DNA of 7,752 nt from Sphingobium sp. (GCA_030148625.1 JASBTC010000016.1:1-7752), one strand, 5' to 3'; positions 1-7,026 are shown, counted from the stretch's first letter. Program-made: numbers and translations. The notes: a model not told the origin generated them from the sequence alone.

Positions 1-269
1 GTGTTTTCGTGAAGCTGCTCGACGAGGAGGATCAGTTCCAGCTTCTCGCCGCCGCCGGCCTCACCACCCAGTTCGGCGTGCAGGCGATGATCAACATGTC
101 GGTCAATACGCAGCTCGCGCCGTCCAAGGGCATGACCTTGCCCTTCATCAGCTATGGCGGTTCCTCGATGCTCGCTTTGTCGCTCGGCTTCGGCCTGTTG
201 CTGGCCTTCACGCGCCGGAACCCGTATCTCGTCCGCTCTCCCTATGTCTTCAAATGGAGCGGCAAATGA
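1..269 (+). CDS. ftsW: FtsW, septal peptidoglycan glycosyltransferase (C-terminal fragment)
   Basis: This is the 3' end of a gene that begins before the window; whole codons start at base 3 and the stop is TGA at 267-269, leaving about 88 residues. FtsW is a polytopic inner-membrane SEDS-family protein that polymerises lipid II into septal glycan together with its partner transpeptidase FtsI. The fragment holds the hallmark C-terminal SEDS segment: a helix reading QAMINMSVNTQLAP, then the GMTLPFISYGGSS loop, then a last hydrophobic helix (SMLALSLGFGLLLAF) and a short basic cytoplasmic tail. The GxxLPFxSYGGSS signature separates FtsW/RodA from other membrane proteins, and the position next to murG in a dcw cluster favours FtsW over RodA. 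Its stop overlaps the murG start (ATGA). Only truncation by the window edge is seen. Confidence 0.93.
   Translation, partial: VFVKLLDEEDQFQLLAAAGLTTQFGVQAMINMSVNTQLAPSKGMTLPFISYGGSSMLALSLGFGLLLAFTRRNPYLVRSPYVFKWSGK
256..259 (+). promoter_or_regulatory. Ribosome binding site of murG
   Basis: GGAG lies 6 bases before the ATG at 266. An in-frame ATG at 254 also exists, but it sits before this motif. The 266 start also makes an ATGA overlap with the ftsW stop, the same arrangement as the next four junctions, so 266 is preferred. Confidence 0.6.
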
Positions 270-1432
270 CGGTCACGCGTCACTTCGTCCTCGCAGCCGG
301 CGGTACCGGCGGCCACATGATTCCGGCCCATGCTCTGGCGGCCGAGCTGATGAAGCGCGGTCATCACGTCGCGCTGGTCACTGACGATCGCGGCGCGAAG
401 ATCCCGGGGCTGTTCGACGGCGTGCAGACCCATGTCCTTCCCGCGGGGCGGATCAGCAAGAGCCCGGCTGCCCTGTGGGCGGCGGGCCGGGCGATCCTGG
501 CGGGCCGCGCGATGGCGATGCGTCTTTACGAGACGTTCGAGCCGACGGCGGTGATCGGTTTCGGCGGCTATCCCGCACTGCCCGCTTTGCTCGGTGCGCT
601 CAAGGCGGGCATCCCGACCGCGGTCCACGAGCAGAATGCGGTGCTCGGCCGGGTCAACCGGCTGCTCTCCGGCCGCGTCGATGCGATCGCGACCGCATAT
701 CCCGAGGTCAGGCGTCTCTCCGCGCGCCATGCCGGCAAGGTGCATCTGGTCGGCAACCCGGTGCGCGACGAGGTGATGGCGCTGCGCGGCGAGCCTTTCC
801 CGGCGCTGGAGGAGGACGGCATTTTCCGCCTGCTCGTCACCGGGGGCAGCCAGGGCGCGACGGTCCTCTCGTCGGTGGTGCCCGATGCGCTTGGCCTGTT
901 GCCGCTCAATTTCCGCCGGCGGATGCAGGTGACGCAGCAATGCCGGGTCGAGGACATCGATCGGGTCCGCACCATCTATGCCGATTTCGGCATTCCGGCC
1001 GATCTCGCCACCTATCTGCCAGACCTGCCCGAACGGCTCGGCTGGTCGCATCTCGTGATCGCCCGCGCCGGCGCATCGACCGTCGCCGAGCTCACCGTTG
1101 CCGGTCGCCCGGCGATCCTGGTGCCTTTGCCGACGGCGACCGACGACCATCAGACCTATAATGTCGCCGAGGCGGTCGCGGCCGGTGGCGCGCGGGCGAT
1201 CCCGCAGCATCTGTTCACCGCGGTCGAACTGGCCAAGCAGATGCAGAAACTGGCGCTGGAACCCGGATCGCTCGCCAATGCCGCGCGGCGCATGTGGCAA
1301 TGCGGCCGGCCCAATGCCGCCAGCGATCTCGCCGATCTGCTCGAAAGCCTGGGCGCCGCCCCGGTGCAGAACATCGTCCCCGCCACGACGGGACGCGTCG
1401 CCGCACCGAACGGCGAGGGCGCGCTCGCATGA
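266..1432 (+). CDS. murG: MurG, UDP-GlcNAc:lipid I GlcNAc transferase
   Basis: MurG transfers GlcNAc from UDP-GlcNAc to lipid I (undecaprenyl-PP-MurNAc-pentapeptide) on the cytoplasmic face of the membrane, forming lipid II. The 388-residue product is a two-domain GT-B glycosyltransferase (family GT28). The N-terminal glycine loop GGTGGH is at residues 12-17 with the following P20 and A21. The acceptor-side segment [10 protein letters not shown] is near residue 95, and HEQN is at 121-124. The second glycine loop GGSQGA is at 193-198. The nucleotide-sugar site RAGASTVAE is at 267-275, where E275 matches the conserved Glu that contacts UDP-GlcNAc, followed by DDHQ at 293-296. The last 25 or so residues form an Ala/Pro-rich tail beyond the usual fold. 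The start at 266 is chosen from the ribosome binding site and the stop-start overlap; an in-frame ATG at 254 would add four residues. The stop overlaps murC by ATGA. Confidence 0.96.
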   Translation: MTVTRHFVLAAGGTGGHMIPAHALAAELMKRGHHVALVTDDRGAKIPGLFDGVQTHVLPAGRISKSPAALWAAGRAILAGRAMAMRLYETFEPTAVIGFGGYPALPALLGALKAGIPTAVHEQNAVLGRVNRLLSGRVDAIATAYPEVRRLSARHAGKVHLVGNPVRDEVMALRGEPFPALEEDGIFRLLVTGGSQGATVLSSVVPDALGLLPLNFRRRMQVTQQCRVEDIDRVRTIYADFGIPADLATYLPDLPERLGWSHLVIARAGASTVAELTVAGRPAILVPLPTATDDHQTYNVAEAVAAGGARAIPQHLFTAVELAKQMQKLALEPGSLANAARRMWQCGRPNAASDLADLLESLGAAPVQNIVPATTGRVAAPNGEGALA

Positions 1433-2859
1433 GGGGTGTCAACACCGAGATCGGAATCATCCATTTCATCGGTATCGGCGGGATCGGCATGTCCGGCATC
1501 GCCGAGGTGATGCACAATATGGGCTATTCGGTGCAGGGCTCCGACATGGCCGAAAGCTATGTGATCGAGGGTCTGCGCGCGCGCGGCATCAAGGTGATGA
1601 TCGGCCAGCAGGCGGAGAATGTCGAAGGCGTGGCGGTCGTCGTGACCTCGACCGCGATCAAGCGCGGCAATCCCGAGGTCGAGCGCGCCTATGAGCTGCG
1701 CATTCCCGTCGTCCGCCGCGCGGAGATGCTTGCCGAGCTGATGCGGCTGAAATCGACGGTCGCGGTGGCGGGCACGCACGGCAAGACGACGACGACCTCG
1801 ATGATCGCCGCAGTGCTCGATGCCGGCGGAGTCGATCCGACGGTGATCAACGGCGGCATCATCAACAGCTAGGGATCGAATGCGCGGCTCGGCGCCAGCG
1901 AGTGGATGGTGGTCGAGGCCGACGAAAGCGACGGCAGCTTCCTGCGTCTCGACGGCACGATCGCGGTCGTCACCAATATCGATCCCGAGCATCTCGACCA
2001 TTATGGCTCGTTCGACGCGGTCAAATCGGCCTTTATCGAATTCGTCGAGAATGTGCCTTTCTACGGTGCGGCGTTGCTGTGCCTCGACCATCCCGAGGTC
2101 CAGGCAATCCTGCCGCGCATCCGCGACCGGCGTGTCGTGACCTATGGTTTCTCCGCCCAGGCGGATGTGCGCGGCGAACAGGTCACGCCGATCCCGGGCG
2201 GCAACCGCTTCGACGTCGTCATCCGCAGCCGCGACGGATCGCTCCGCCGGATCGAGCGTGTCGAGCTGCCCATGCCCGGGCGTCACAATGTCCAGAATGC
2301 GCTCGCCGCGATCGGTGTCGCGCTGGAGATGGGCATCGACGATGCGACGATCCAGCAGGGTTTCGCGCGCTTCGGCGGCGTGAAAAGGCGCTTCACCAAG
2401 GTTGGCGAAGTTGCGATCGATGGCGGCACGGTGACCGTGATCGACGATTATGGTCATCATCCCGTCGAGATCCGCGCCGTACTGGCGGCCGCGCGCGAAG
2501 GCGTGGCCGGCCGGGTGATCGCGGTGGTCCAGCCGCATCGCTACTCGCGACTGGGCAATCTGATGGACGAGTTCCAGCAGGCGTTCAACGATGCCGATAT
2601 CGTCTATGTGACGCCGGTCTACGCCGCCGGCGAAGCGCCGGTCGAGGGCGTCGATTCCGCGGCCCTGGTCGCGGGGCTCAGGCAGCGCGGGCATCGCGCG
2701 GCCAATGAGATCGCCAGTGCGGCGGCGCTGGCCGAGGCGCTGGCCGCCGATGCTCAGCCCGGCGACATGGTCGTGTGCCTGGGGGCGGGTGACATCACCA
2801 AATGGGCCGCTGGCCTCGCCGATGGCGTGACGGCCGCACGCGCTGGGGTTGCGACATGA
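1429..2859 (+). CDS. murC: MurC, UDP-MurNAc:L-alanine ligase, interrupted by an in-frame TAG at codon 148
   Basis: MurC is the cytoplasmic ATP-dependent ligase that adds L-Ala to UDP-MurNAc, the first step of the stem peptide. The frame is 476 codons, normal for the family, but codon 148 (1870-1872) is TAG. Translation as written gives a 147-residue N-terminal piece; the remainder is open from 1873, with a first in-frame ATG at 1906. All family motifs survive around the break: the UDP-binding loop GIGGIGMSG (from residue 15), the P-loop GTHGKTT (115-121), EADESDGSF (163-171), [11 protein letters not shown] (183-193), the central/C-terminal [11 protein letters not shown] (from 284), DDYGHHP (339-345) and QPHRYSR (from 368). 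No frameshift or other stop is seen, so decay has not spread. Neither half could work alone: the P-loop lies in the first piece, the rest of the ATPase domain and the C-terminal domain in the second. GAGGG at 1415-1419 is a plausible ribosome binding site. Both ends overlap their neighbours by ATGA. Family identity is certain; functional status is open. Confidence 0.93.
1870..1872 (+). other. In-frame amber (TAG) codon within murC
   Basis: TAG occupies codon 148 between INGGIINS and GSNARLG. From memory, alphaproteobacterial MurC usually reads NGGIINAYG or a close variant here, so the expected codon is TAC or TAT, one base change away. E. coli MurC has Ala at about this position, so the residue is probably not catalytic. 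It is the only internal stop in any of the eight genes. Confidence 0.9.
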
Positions 2860-3755
2860 GCGCGCTCGACACCATCCCCCATGTCCGTGGCAGGATGACG
2901 CCGCAAGCACCGCTTGCGCCCCTTGTCTGGTTCAAATCGGGCGGTGCGGCCGAATGGCTGTTCGAGCCCAAGGACATCGAGGATCTGGTCGGCTTTCTAG
3001 CCGATCTCGATCCGTCGGTTCCGGTCATGGGGCTCGGCCTCGGATCGAACATGATCGTGCGCGACGGTGGTGTGCCGGGTGTGGTCGTCCGCCTCGGCAA
3101 GGCATTCGCCAGGGTCGAGCGTCTCGATTCCACCACCCTGTCGTGCGGCGGCGGGGCAAGCGGCATCCTGGTCTCGTCCACCGCGCGCGATGCCGGGATT
3201 GGCGGCCTCGAATTCCTCCGCTCGATTCCCGGCACGGTGGGCGGTTTCGTCCGTATGAACGGCGGCGCCTATGGCCGCGAGGTCAAGGACGTGCTGGTCG
3301 ATTGCGAGGTCGTCCTGCGTTCGGGCCAGCGCAAGATCCTGGGCCTGGCCGAACTCGGCTACACCTATCGGCACAGCGAATTGCCCGAGGGCTGCATCGT
3401 GGTCGGCGCGACCTTCCGGGGTCATGTCGACGACCCCGCCGCGATCCAGGCCGAGATGGACCGCATCGCCGCCGAGCGCGAGGCTTCGCAGCCGCTGCGC
3501 TCGCGGACCGGCGGATCGACCTTCAAGAATCCGCTGGGACACAAGGCCTGGGCGCTGATCGACGATGCCGGCTGTCGCGGCCTGCGGATTGGCGATGCGC
3601 AGGTGTCCGAAAAACACTGCAACTTCCTGCTCAATCTCGGCTCGGCGACATCGGGCGAGATTGAGGAACTGGGTGAGGAAGTGCGTCGCCGCGTGAAGGC
3701 GAAATCGGGCGTCACGCTCGAATGGGAAATACAGCGTATCGGAGTGACCAAGTGA
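2856..3755 (+). CDS. murB: MurB, UDP-N-acetylenolpyruvoylglucosamine reductase
   Basis: MurB is the FAD enzyme that uses NADPH to reduce UDP-GlcNAc-enolpyruvate to UDP-MurNAc in the cytoplasm. The product has 299 residues, the length of the short (type II) MurB class. The FAD-binding segment shows GLGSN at 61-65 followed by VRDGG, then IPGTVGG (124-130) and RMNGGAYG (133-140). The substrate and catalytic residues are visible: R172 in YRHS, S221 in GGSTFKNP (219-226; the proton-donating Ser), the segment [18 protein letters not shown], and a C-terminal LEWEIQ with E291 as the likely catalytic Glu. F131 stands where relatives usually have Ala (VGGAVRMN), a mild oddity. The start at 2856 forms an ATGA overlap with the murC stop; an upstream in-frame start at 2802 would lie deep inside murC and is not favoured. 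The ribosome binding site is weak (GGGG near 2846), consistent with coupled translation. Confidence 0.96.
   Translation: MSALDTIPHVRGRMTPQAPLAPLVWFKSGGAAEWLFEPKDIEDLVGFLADLDPSVPVMGLGLGSNMIVRDGGVPGVVVRLGKAFARVERLDSTTLSCGGGASGILVSSTARDAGIGGLEFLRSIPGTVGGFVRMNGGAYGREVKDVLVDCEVVLRSGQRKILGLAELGYTYRHSELPEGCIVVGATFRGHVDDPAAIQAEMDRIAAEREASQPLRSRTGGSTFKNPLGHKAWALIDDAGCRGLRIGDAQVSEKHCNFLLNLGSATSGEIEELGEEVRRRVKAKSGVTLEWEIQRIGVTK
3741..3744 (+). promoter_or_regulatory. Ribosome binding site of ddl
   Basis: GGAG inside the end of murB, 7 bases before the GTG at 3752. It decides for GTG 3752 over the in-frame ATG at 3722, which would add ten residues not matching the Ddl N-terminus. Confidence 0.65.
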
Positions 3756-4672
3756 GCGAGCCCCTTCACATCGCGGTGCTGATGGGCGGCTGGTCGGCCG
3801 AGCGTGAGGTCTCGCTGTCGAGCGGCACCCAGATCGCCGATGCGCTCGAAAGCCTGGGCCACAGGGTCACGCGCATCGACATGGATCGCAATGTCGCACA
3901 GGTGATCGCCGGCGTGCGGCCCGATGTCGTGTTCAATGCCCTTCACGGTTCGCCCGGCGAGGACGGAACGGTGCAGGGCATGCTCGATCTGATGCAGATC
4001 CCCTATACGCATAGCGGGATCGCCACCTCGGTGATCGCGATCGACAAAGAACTGACCAAGCTGCTGCTGGTGCCGCACGGCATCCGCATGCCCGAAGGGC
4101 GGATCGTCGAGAGCGCGACGCTGCATGATGCCGACCCGATGCCGCGCCCCTATGTGTTGAAGCCGGTCAATGAGGGTTCGTCGGTCGGCGTCGCGATCGT
4201 GACGCAGGGCGGCAATTACGGCGATCCCATCGGCCCCGATGTCGAGGGGCCGTGGCGGCATTTCGACCGTCTGCTGGCGGAACCCTTCATCCGCGGTCGC
4301 GAATTGACGGTGGCGGTGCTGGGGGATGAGGCACTCGCGGTCACCGAACTCAGGCCCAAGAGCGGCTTTTACGACTATGACGCCAAATATACCGACGGGC
4401 TGACTGACCATATCTGTCCCGCCGACATTCCGAGCGATATCGCCGCGGCGGCGCTCGACATGGCGTTGCACGCGCACCGCCTGCTCGGCTGCAAGGGCAC
4501 GAGCCGTTCGGATTTCCGCTGGGACGACGAACGCGGCCTGGCCGGCCTCTATCTGCTCGAGGTGAATACCCAGCCGGGTATGACTCCGCTCAGCCTGGTG
4601 CCCGAGCAGGCGAAATATCGCGGCATTTCCTATGCCGCGCTGTGCGACCGCATCGTGAGGGACGCCCTATGA
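3752..4672 (+). CDS. ddl: D-alanine:D-alanine ligase (DdlB type)
   Basis: Ddl is the cytoplasmic ATP-grasp enzyme that joins two D-Ala for addition to UDP-MurNAc-tripeptide by MurF. The product is 306 residues, matching E. coli DdlB. Visible motifs: the N-terminal MGGWSAEREVSLSSG with E17 (equivalent of E. coli E15), LHGSPGEDG (H65; E70-D71-G72), the ATP-grasp segment KPVNEGSSVG from K137, GRELTVAVLG, and FYDYDAKY (206-213), whose K212 and Y213 match E. coli K215 and Y216. The metal-binding residues are D254 in SRSDF and E270 and N272 in LEVNTQPG, with S281 in PLSLV. Y213 is the residue associated with D-Ala-D-Ala rather than D-Ala-D-Lac specificity, so a Van-type ligase is unlikely. The start is GTG, overlapping the murB stop as GTGA; the 3' end overlaps ftsQ by ATGA. 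Core gene, nothing odd. Confidence 0.96.
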   Translation: MSEPLHIAVLMGGWSAEREVSLSSGTQIADALESLGHRVTRIDMDRNVAQVIAGVRPDVVFNALHGSPGEDGTVQGMLDLMQIPYTHSGIATSVIAIDKELTKLLLVPHGIRMPEGRIVESATLHDADPMPRPYVLKPVNEGSSVGVAIVTQGGNYGDPIGPDVEGPWRHFDRLLAEPFIRGRELTVAVLGDEALAVTELRPKSGFYDYDAKYTDGLTDHICPADIPSDIAAAALDMALHAHRLLGCKGTSRSDFRWDDERGLAGLYLLEVNTQPGMTPLSLVPEQAKYRGISYAALCDRIVRDAL

Positions 4673-5643
4673 GCAGCGCATCCACCATCCGCAGGGGCAA
4701 TGCCGGCCGTGCGCGACCCAAGGTTGCCGGCCGCAAGCCCGTGTCCAAGCGCAAGTCGATGATGACCCGGCTGGTCGAAACCCTGCCCATGCCGGTCGAG
4801 ACGATCCAGCGCCTGGCCGGCTATGGCGTGATCGCGCTGATCGTGCTGCTCGCCGGGACGGCCGCGACGATCATGGGCGTGCCCCAGGCGGCGGGCGTCG
4901 CGCTTGCCGAAATGACGGGACGGGCCGGGTTCGAGGTCAAGCGCATCGAACTGACCGGCATCGACCGGATGGAGCGGCTGACCGTCTATGCCATCGCGGC
5001 CGACCAGCATTCGATGGCGATGCCGCTCGTCGATCTGGAGAAAGTGCGCCGCCAGCTCATGACCTATGGCTGGATCGCCGATGCGCGCGTGTCCCGCCGG
5101 CTGCCCGACACGCTGCTGATCGACATTGTCGAGCGCAAGCCCGCTGCGATCTGGCAGAATGCGCAGAAACTGACGCTGATCGACGCCACCGGCGTCGAGC
5201 TGGAGCCGGTTTCGATCGGGGCGATGCCCGATCTGCCGCTGGTCGTCGGGCCCGATGCCAACAAGCAGACCGCGGCCCTCGACACGCTGCTCGAAGCGGC
5301 GCCCGCGCTCAAGCCGATGCTCGCCGGCGCCACCTGGATCGGCAAGCGCCGCTGGGATCTGCGCTTCCAGTCGGGTGAGACGCTCGCGCTGCCCGAAGGC
5401 GCGCCGGAGGCTGCGGCGGCTTTGGTCAAATTCGCGCGCATGGACGGCACCGACCGGCTGCTCGGCCGCGGCTTTGTCCGTTTCGACATGCGGATCCCCG
5501 ACAAATTCTACGTCCGCCTGCCGCCCAAGGGTGCGGCGCGATCGATCGTTCCCGACGAAGCCACCACCGCCAAGGCGGATGGTGACGACAAGCAGGCCAA
5601 ACCAGCCAAGAAGGACAAGGGCAATGGCGCAACCGCGGGTTGA
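4669..5643 (+). CDS. ftsQ: FtsQ (DivIB), divisome assembly protein
   Basis: FtsQ is a bitopic inner-membrane protein that connects early and late divisome proteins through the FtsQLB subcomplex. The 324-residue product has a basic cytoplasmic N-terminus (residues 1-35, many Arg/Lys), one transmembrane helix at about 52-71 (GYGVIALIVLLAGTAATI), and a periplasmic region. A POTRA domain runs from about 88 (FEVKRIELTG) to 156 (LLIDIVERKP), with the typical pattern of a GW-ADARVSRRLPDTL turn, followed by the FtsQ beta domain to about residue 285. The last 40 residues are a low-complexity tail rich in Lys, Ala and Asp; part of this DNA carries the ftsA ribosome binding site and start. The start forms an ATGA overlap with ddl, and GAGGGA at 4657-4662 is a fair ribosome binding site. 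FtsQ is poorly conserved, so the call rests on architecture plus the position between ddl and ftsA. Confidence 0.93.
   Translation: MSSASTIRRGNAGRARPKVAGRKPVSKRKSMMTRLVETLPMPVETIQRLAGYGVIALIVLLAGTAATIMGVPQAAGVALAEMTGRAGFEVKRIELTGIDRMERLTVYAIAADQHSMAMPLVDLEKVRRQLMTYGWIADARVSRRLPDTLLIDIVERKPAAIWQNAQKLTLIDATGVELEPVSIGAMPDLPLVVGPDANKQTAALDTLLEAAPALKPMLAGATWIGKRRWDLRFQSGETLALPEGAPEAAAALVKFARMDGTDRLLGRGFVRFDMRIPDKFYVRLPPKGAARSIVPDEATTAKADGDDKQAKPAKKDKGNGATAG
5611..5615 (+). promoter_or_regulatory. Ribosome binding site of ftsA within ftsQ
   Basis: AAGGA 8 bases before the ATG at 5624, inside the Lys-rich end of ftsQ. It supports the 5624 start; the frame extends upstream to 5255, but that part is a shadow of ftsQ with no FtsA sequence. 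Confidence 0.6.
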
Positions 5644-6886
5644 AGGGCTGATCACCGCCCTCGACATCGGCTCATGGAAAGTCTCCGCGCTGATCGCGGA
5701 GCGGACCGAGAGCGGTGAGATCAACGTGCTCGCCACCGGCCAGCGCGAGAGCCAGGGCGTCAAGCGCGGCTATATCGCGGACATGGCGGCAACCGAACGC
5801 GCGGTGCGCGAAGCGGTCGAGCAGGCCGAGCGCATCGCGGGCACTAATATCGAGGATGTCTGGGTCAGCTTCTCCGCGGGCGGACTGGTGAGCGACATCG
5901 CCTCGGTCGAGGTCGAGCTGGGCGGGCACCGGATCGAGCAGGAGGATATCAACGAACTGCTCGCTGCCGGCCGCGGCTCGATCGACCCCGATGGCCGGAT
6001 GGTGCTCCACGCATTGCCCACGCTTTATACGCTCGATGGCCTGCGCGGGGTGAAGACGCCGCTCGGTCTCCATGCCGATCGCATGGGCGTCGATATCCAT
6101 GTCGTCGCTGCCGACGGATCGCCGGTCCGCAATCTCGATCTGTGCGTCCGCTCCGCCTATCTCAAGGTCAAGTCGATCGTCGCCTCGCCGGTGGCGACGG
6201 GCATGGCGTGCCTGACCGATGAAGAACGCGAACTCGGCGTCGCGCTGGTCGAGCTGGGTGCGGGCGTCACCAATGTCTCGCTGTTCGCCGGCGGCATGCT
6301 CGTCGGGTTGATGTCGATCCCGTTCGGCGCTGCCGATATCACCGACGACATCGCTTCGGCCTTCGGTACGCGTCGCACCCATGCCGAGCGGATGAAATGC
6401 TTCTACGGCTCGGCGACGACCAGTCCGCGCGACAATCACGACATGATCGAGGTCGCGCCGATCTCTCCCGACGGCGATCAGGCGGATACGACGCGGATCA
6501 CGCGCGCGCAGCTCATCTCGGTCATTCGCCAGCGGCTCGAACATCTGACCGGAGAGATCGGCAAGGCGCTGAACGAACTGGGCTTCTCCGGCCCGGTCGG
6601 TCGCCAGGTCGTGCTGACCGGTGGCGGCGCGGAGCTGAAGGGCATCGCCGATTATATGCAGGGCGCGCTCGGCAGGGCGGTGCGGCTGGGCAAGCCGCGC
6701 GGGCTGATCGGGCTTCCCGACGCGCATAGCGGGCCCGGTTTCGCGACGCTGGCGGGTCTGGTCCAATATGCCGCGGCCAATCCGGTCGATCTGCGCGCGA
6801 TCGTGCCCGCGCAGCAGATGGTGCATCGCACGGCGGGAACGGGGCTGATGCAGCGCCTGATCACCGCCTTTCGGGCCGGTTATTGA
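5624..6886 (+). CDS. ftsA: FtsA, actin-like membrane anchor of the Z-ring
   Basis: FtsA is an actin-fold ATP-binding protein that binds the FtsZ C-terminus, tethers it to the inner membrane and recruits later divisome proteins. The product is 420 residues, the usual length. In order: the phosphate-1 motif DIGSWKV (14-20), the FtsA-specific 1C domain at about 87-165, the phosphate-2 motif ELGAGVTN (210-217), the adenosine motif TGGGAEL (332-338), and a C-terminal amphipathic helix LMQRLITAFRAGY (408-420) that fits the membrane-targeting sequence. The two phosphate motifs differ from E. coli: S-W in place of T-A after DIG, and E210 with A213 where E. coli has DIGGG. Start 5624 overlaps ftsQ by 20 bases. 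The gene ends with two consecutive in-frame stops, TGATGA. It is the last member of the overlapping run, as a 174-base gap follows. Confidence 0.96.
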   Translation: MAQPRVEGLITALDIGSWKVSALIAERTESGEINVLATGQRESQGVKRGYIADMAATERAVREAVEQAERIAGTNIEDVWVSFSAGGLVSDIASVEVELGGHRIEQEDINELLAAGRGSIDPDGRMVLHALPTLYTLDGLRGVKTPLGLHADRMGVDIHVVAADGSPVRNLDLCVRSAYLKVKSIVASPVATGMACLTDEERELGVALVELGAGVTNVSLFAGGMLVGLMSIPFGAADITDDIASAFGTRRTHAERMKCFYGSATTSPRDNHDMIEVAPISPDGDQADTTRITRAQLISVIRQRLEHLTGEIGKALNELGFSGPVGRQVVLTGGGAELKGIADYMQGALGRAVRLGKPRGLIGLPDAHSGPGFATLAGLVQYAAANPVDLRAIVPAQQMVHRTAGTGLMQRLITAFRAGY

Positions 6887-6943
6887 TGAACCGGAACGGC
6901 TCGTACAGTGGCTTGACCACAAGGGGCTGGGGGTCCTGTCATC

Positions 6944-6948
6944 GACTC
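6944..6948 (+). promoter_or_regulatory. GANTC site (GACTC), candidate CcrM target
   Basis: The sequence GACTC matches GANTC, the site methylated by the cell-cycle methyltransferase CcrM in alphaproteobacteria. It is the first of three in the ftsA-ftsZ gap. The match is exact; methylation is inferred. Confidence 0.5.
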
Positions 6949-6959
6949 GACACAATTTT

Positions 6960-6975
6960 TTATTCCCGGATTAAC
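6960..6975 (+). promoter_or_regulatory. CtrA-like box
   Basis: TTAT, then 7 bases, then TTAAC: one mismatch from the full CtrA consensus TTAA-N7-TTAAC. It lies about 85 bases before the ftsZ start. In Caulobacter CtrA binds the ftsZ promoter and represses it in swarmer cells. Binding here is inferred from the motif only. Confidence 0.4.
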
Positions 6976-6984
6976 TTTTTTGGT

Positions 6985-6997
6985 GATTCCGCGAATC
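6985..6997 (+). promoter_or_regulatory. Paired GANTC sites as a 13-bp inverted repeat
   Basis: GATTC (6985-6989) and GAATC (6993-6997) are perfect inverted 5-base arms around CGC, and each is itself a GANTC site. They lie 10 bases after the CtrA-like box and about 65 bases before the ftsZ start, where a core promoter is expected. They may be a methylation-sensitive site for a GcrA-type regulator; this is inferred. Confidence 0.5.
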
Positions 6998-7026
6998 GGT
7001 TAGTGCAAAAACGTCAAGGGGCATTT

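Noticed and set aside
1157..1162. Perfect TATAAT, a possible -10 promoter box
   Set aside because: It encodes TYN in a conserved part of MurG, and no -35 lies at proper spacing; coincidence is more likely.
1880..2140. Short + strand frame starting at ATG 1880 just after the murC stop, as a possible new gene
   Set aside because: It is out of frame with murC, Ser/Arg-rich, and overlies the conserved VEADESD and DPEHLDHYG coding sequence. It is a shadow.
1906..2859. Second half of murC as an independent gene starting at ATG 1906
   Set aside because: The ATG corresponds to an internal Met of MurC ([10 protein letters not shown]), there is no good ribosome binding site, and the product would lack the UDP-binding loop and the P-loop.
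1156..2910. Long open frame on the minus strand (584 codons) opposite murC and part of murG
   Set aside because: It is Arg/His/Asp-rich with no recognisable domain, and lies opposite strongly conserved genes. Long antisense frames are expected in GC-rich coding DNA. The same holds for those at 242-1300, 4630-5763 and 5672-6955.
3752..4672. Possible vancomycin-resistance type D-Ala-D-Lac ligase
   Set aside because: The FYDYDAKY segment retains the Lys-Tyr pair of ordinary Ddl enzymes, the length matches DdlB, and the gene sits in the dcw cluster.
6908..6920. GTGG/CCAC hairpin after ftsA
   Set aside because: It has only 4 bp of stem and is followed by G-rich sequence with no T-run.
6937..6961. 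TGTC/GACA inverted repeat followed by a T6 run, as a terminator for ftsA
   Set aside because: The stem is only 4 bp with an 8-base loop, too weak for an intrinsic terminator; the T-run better fits the AT-rich promoter region.
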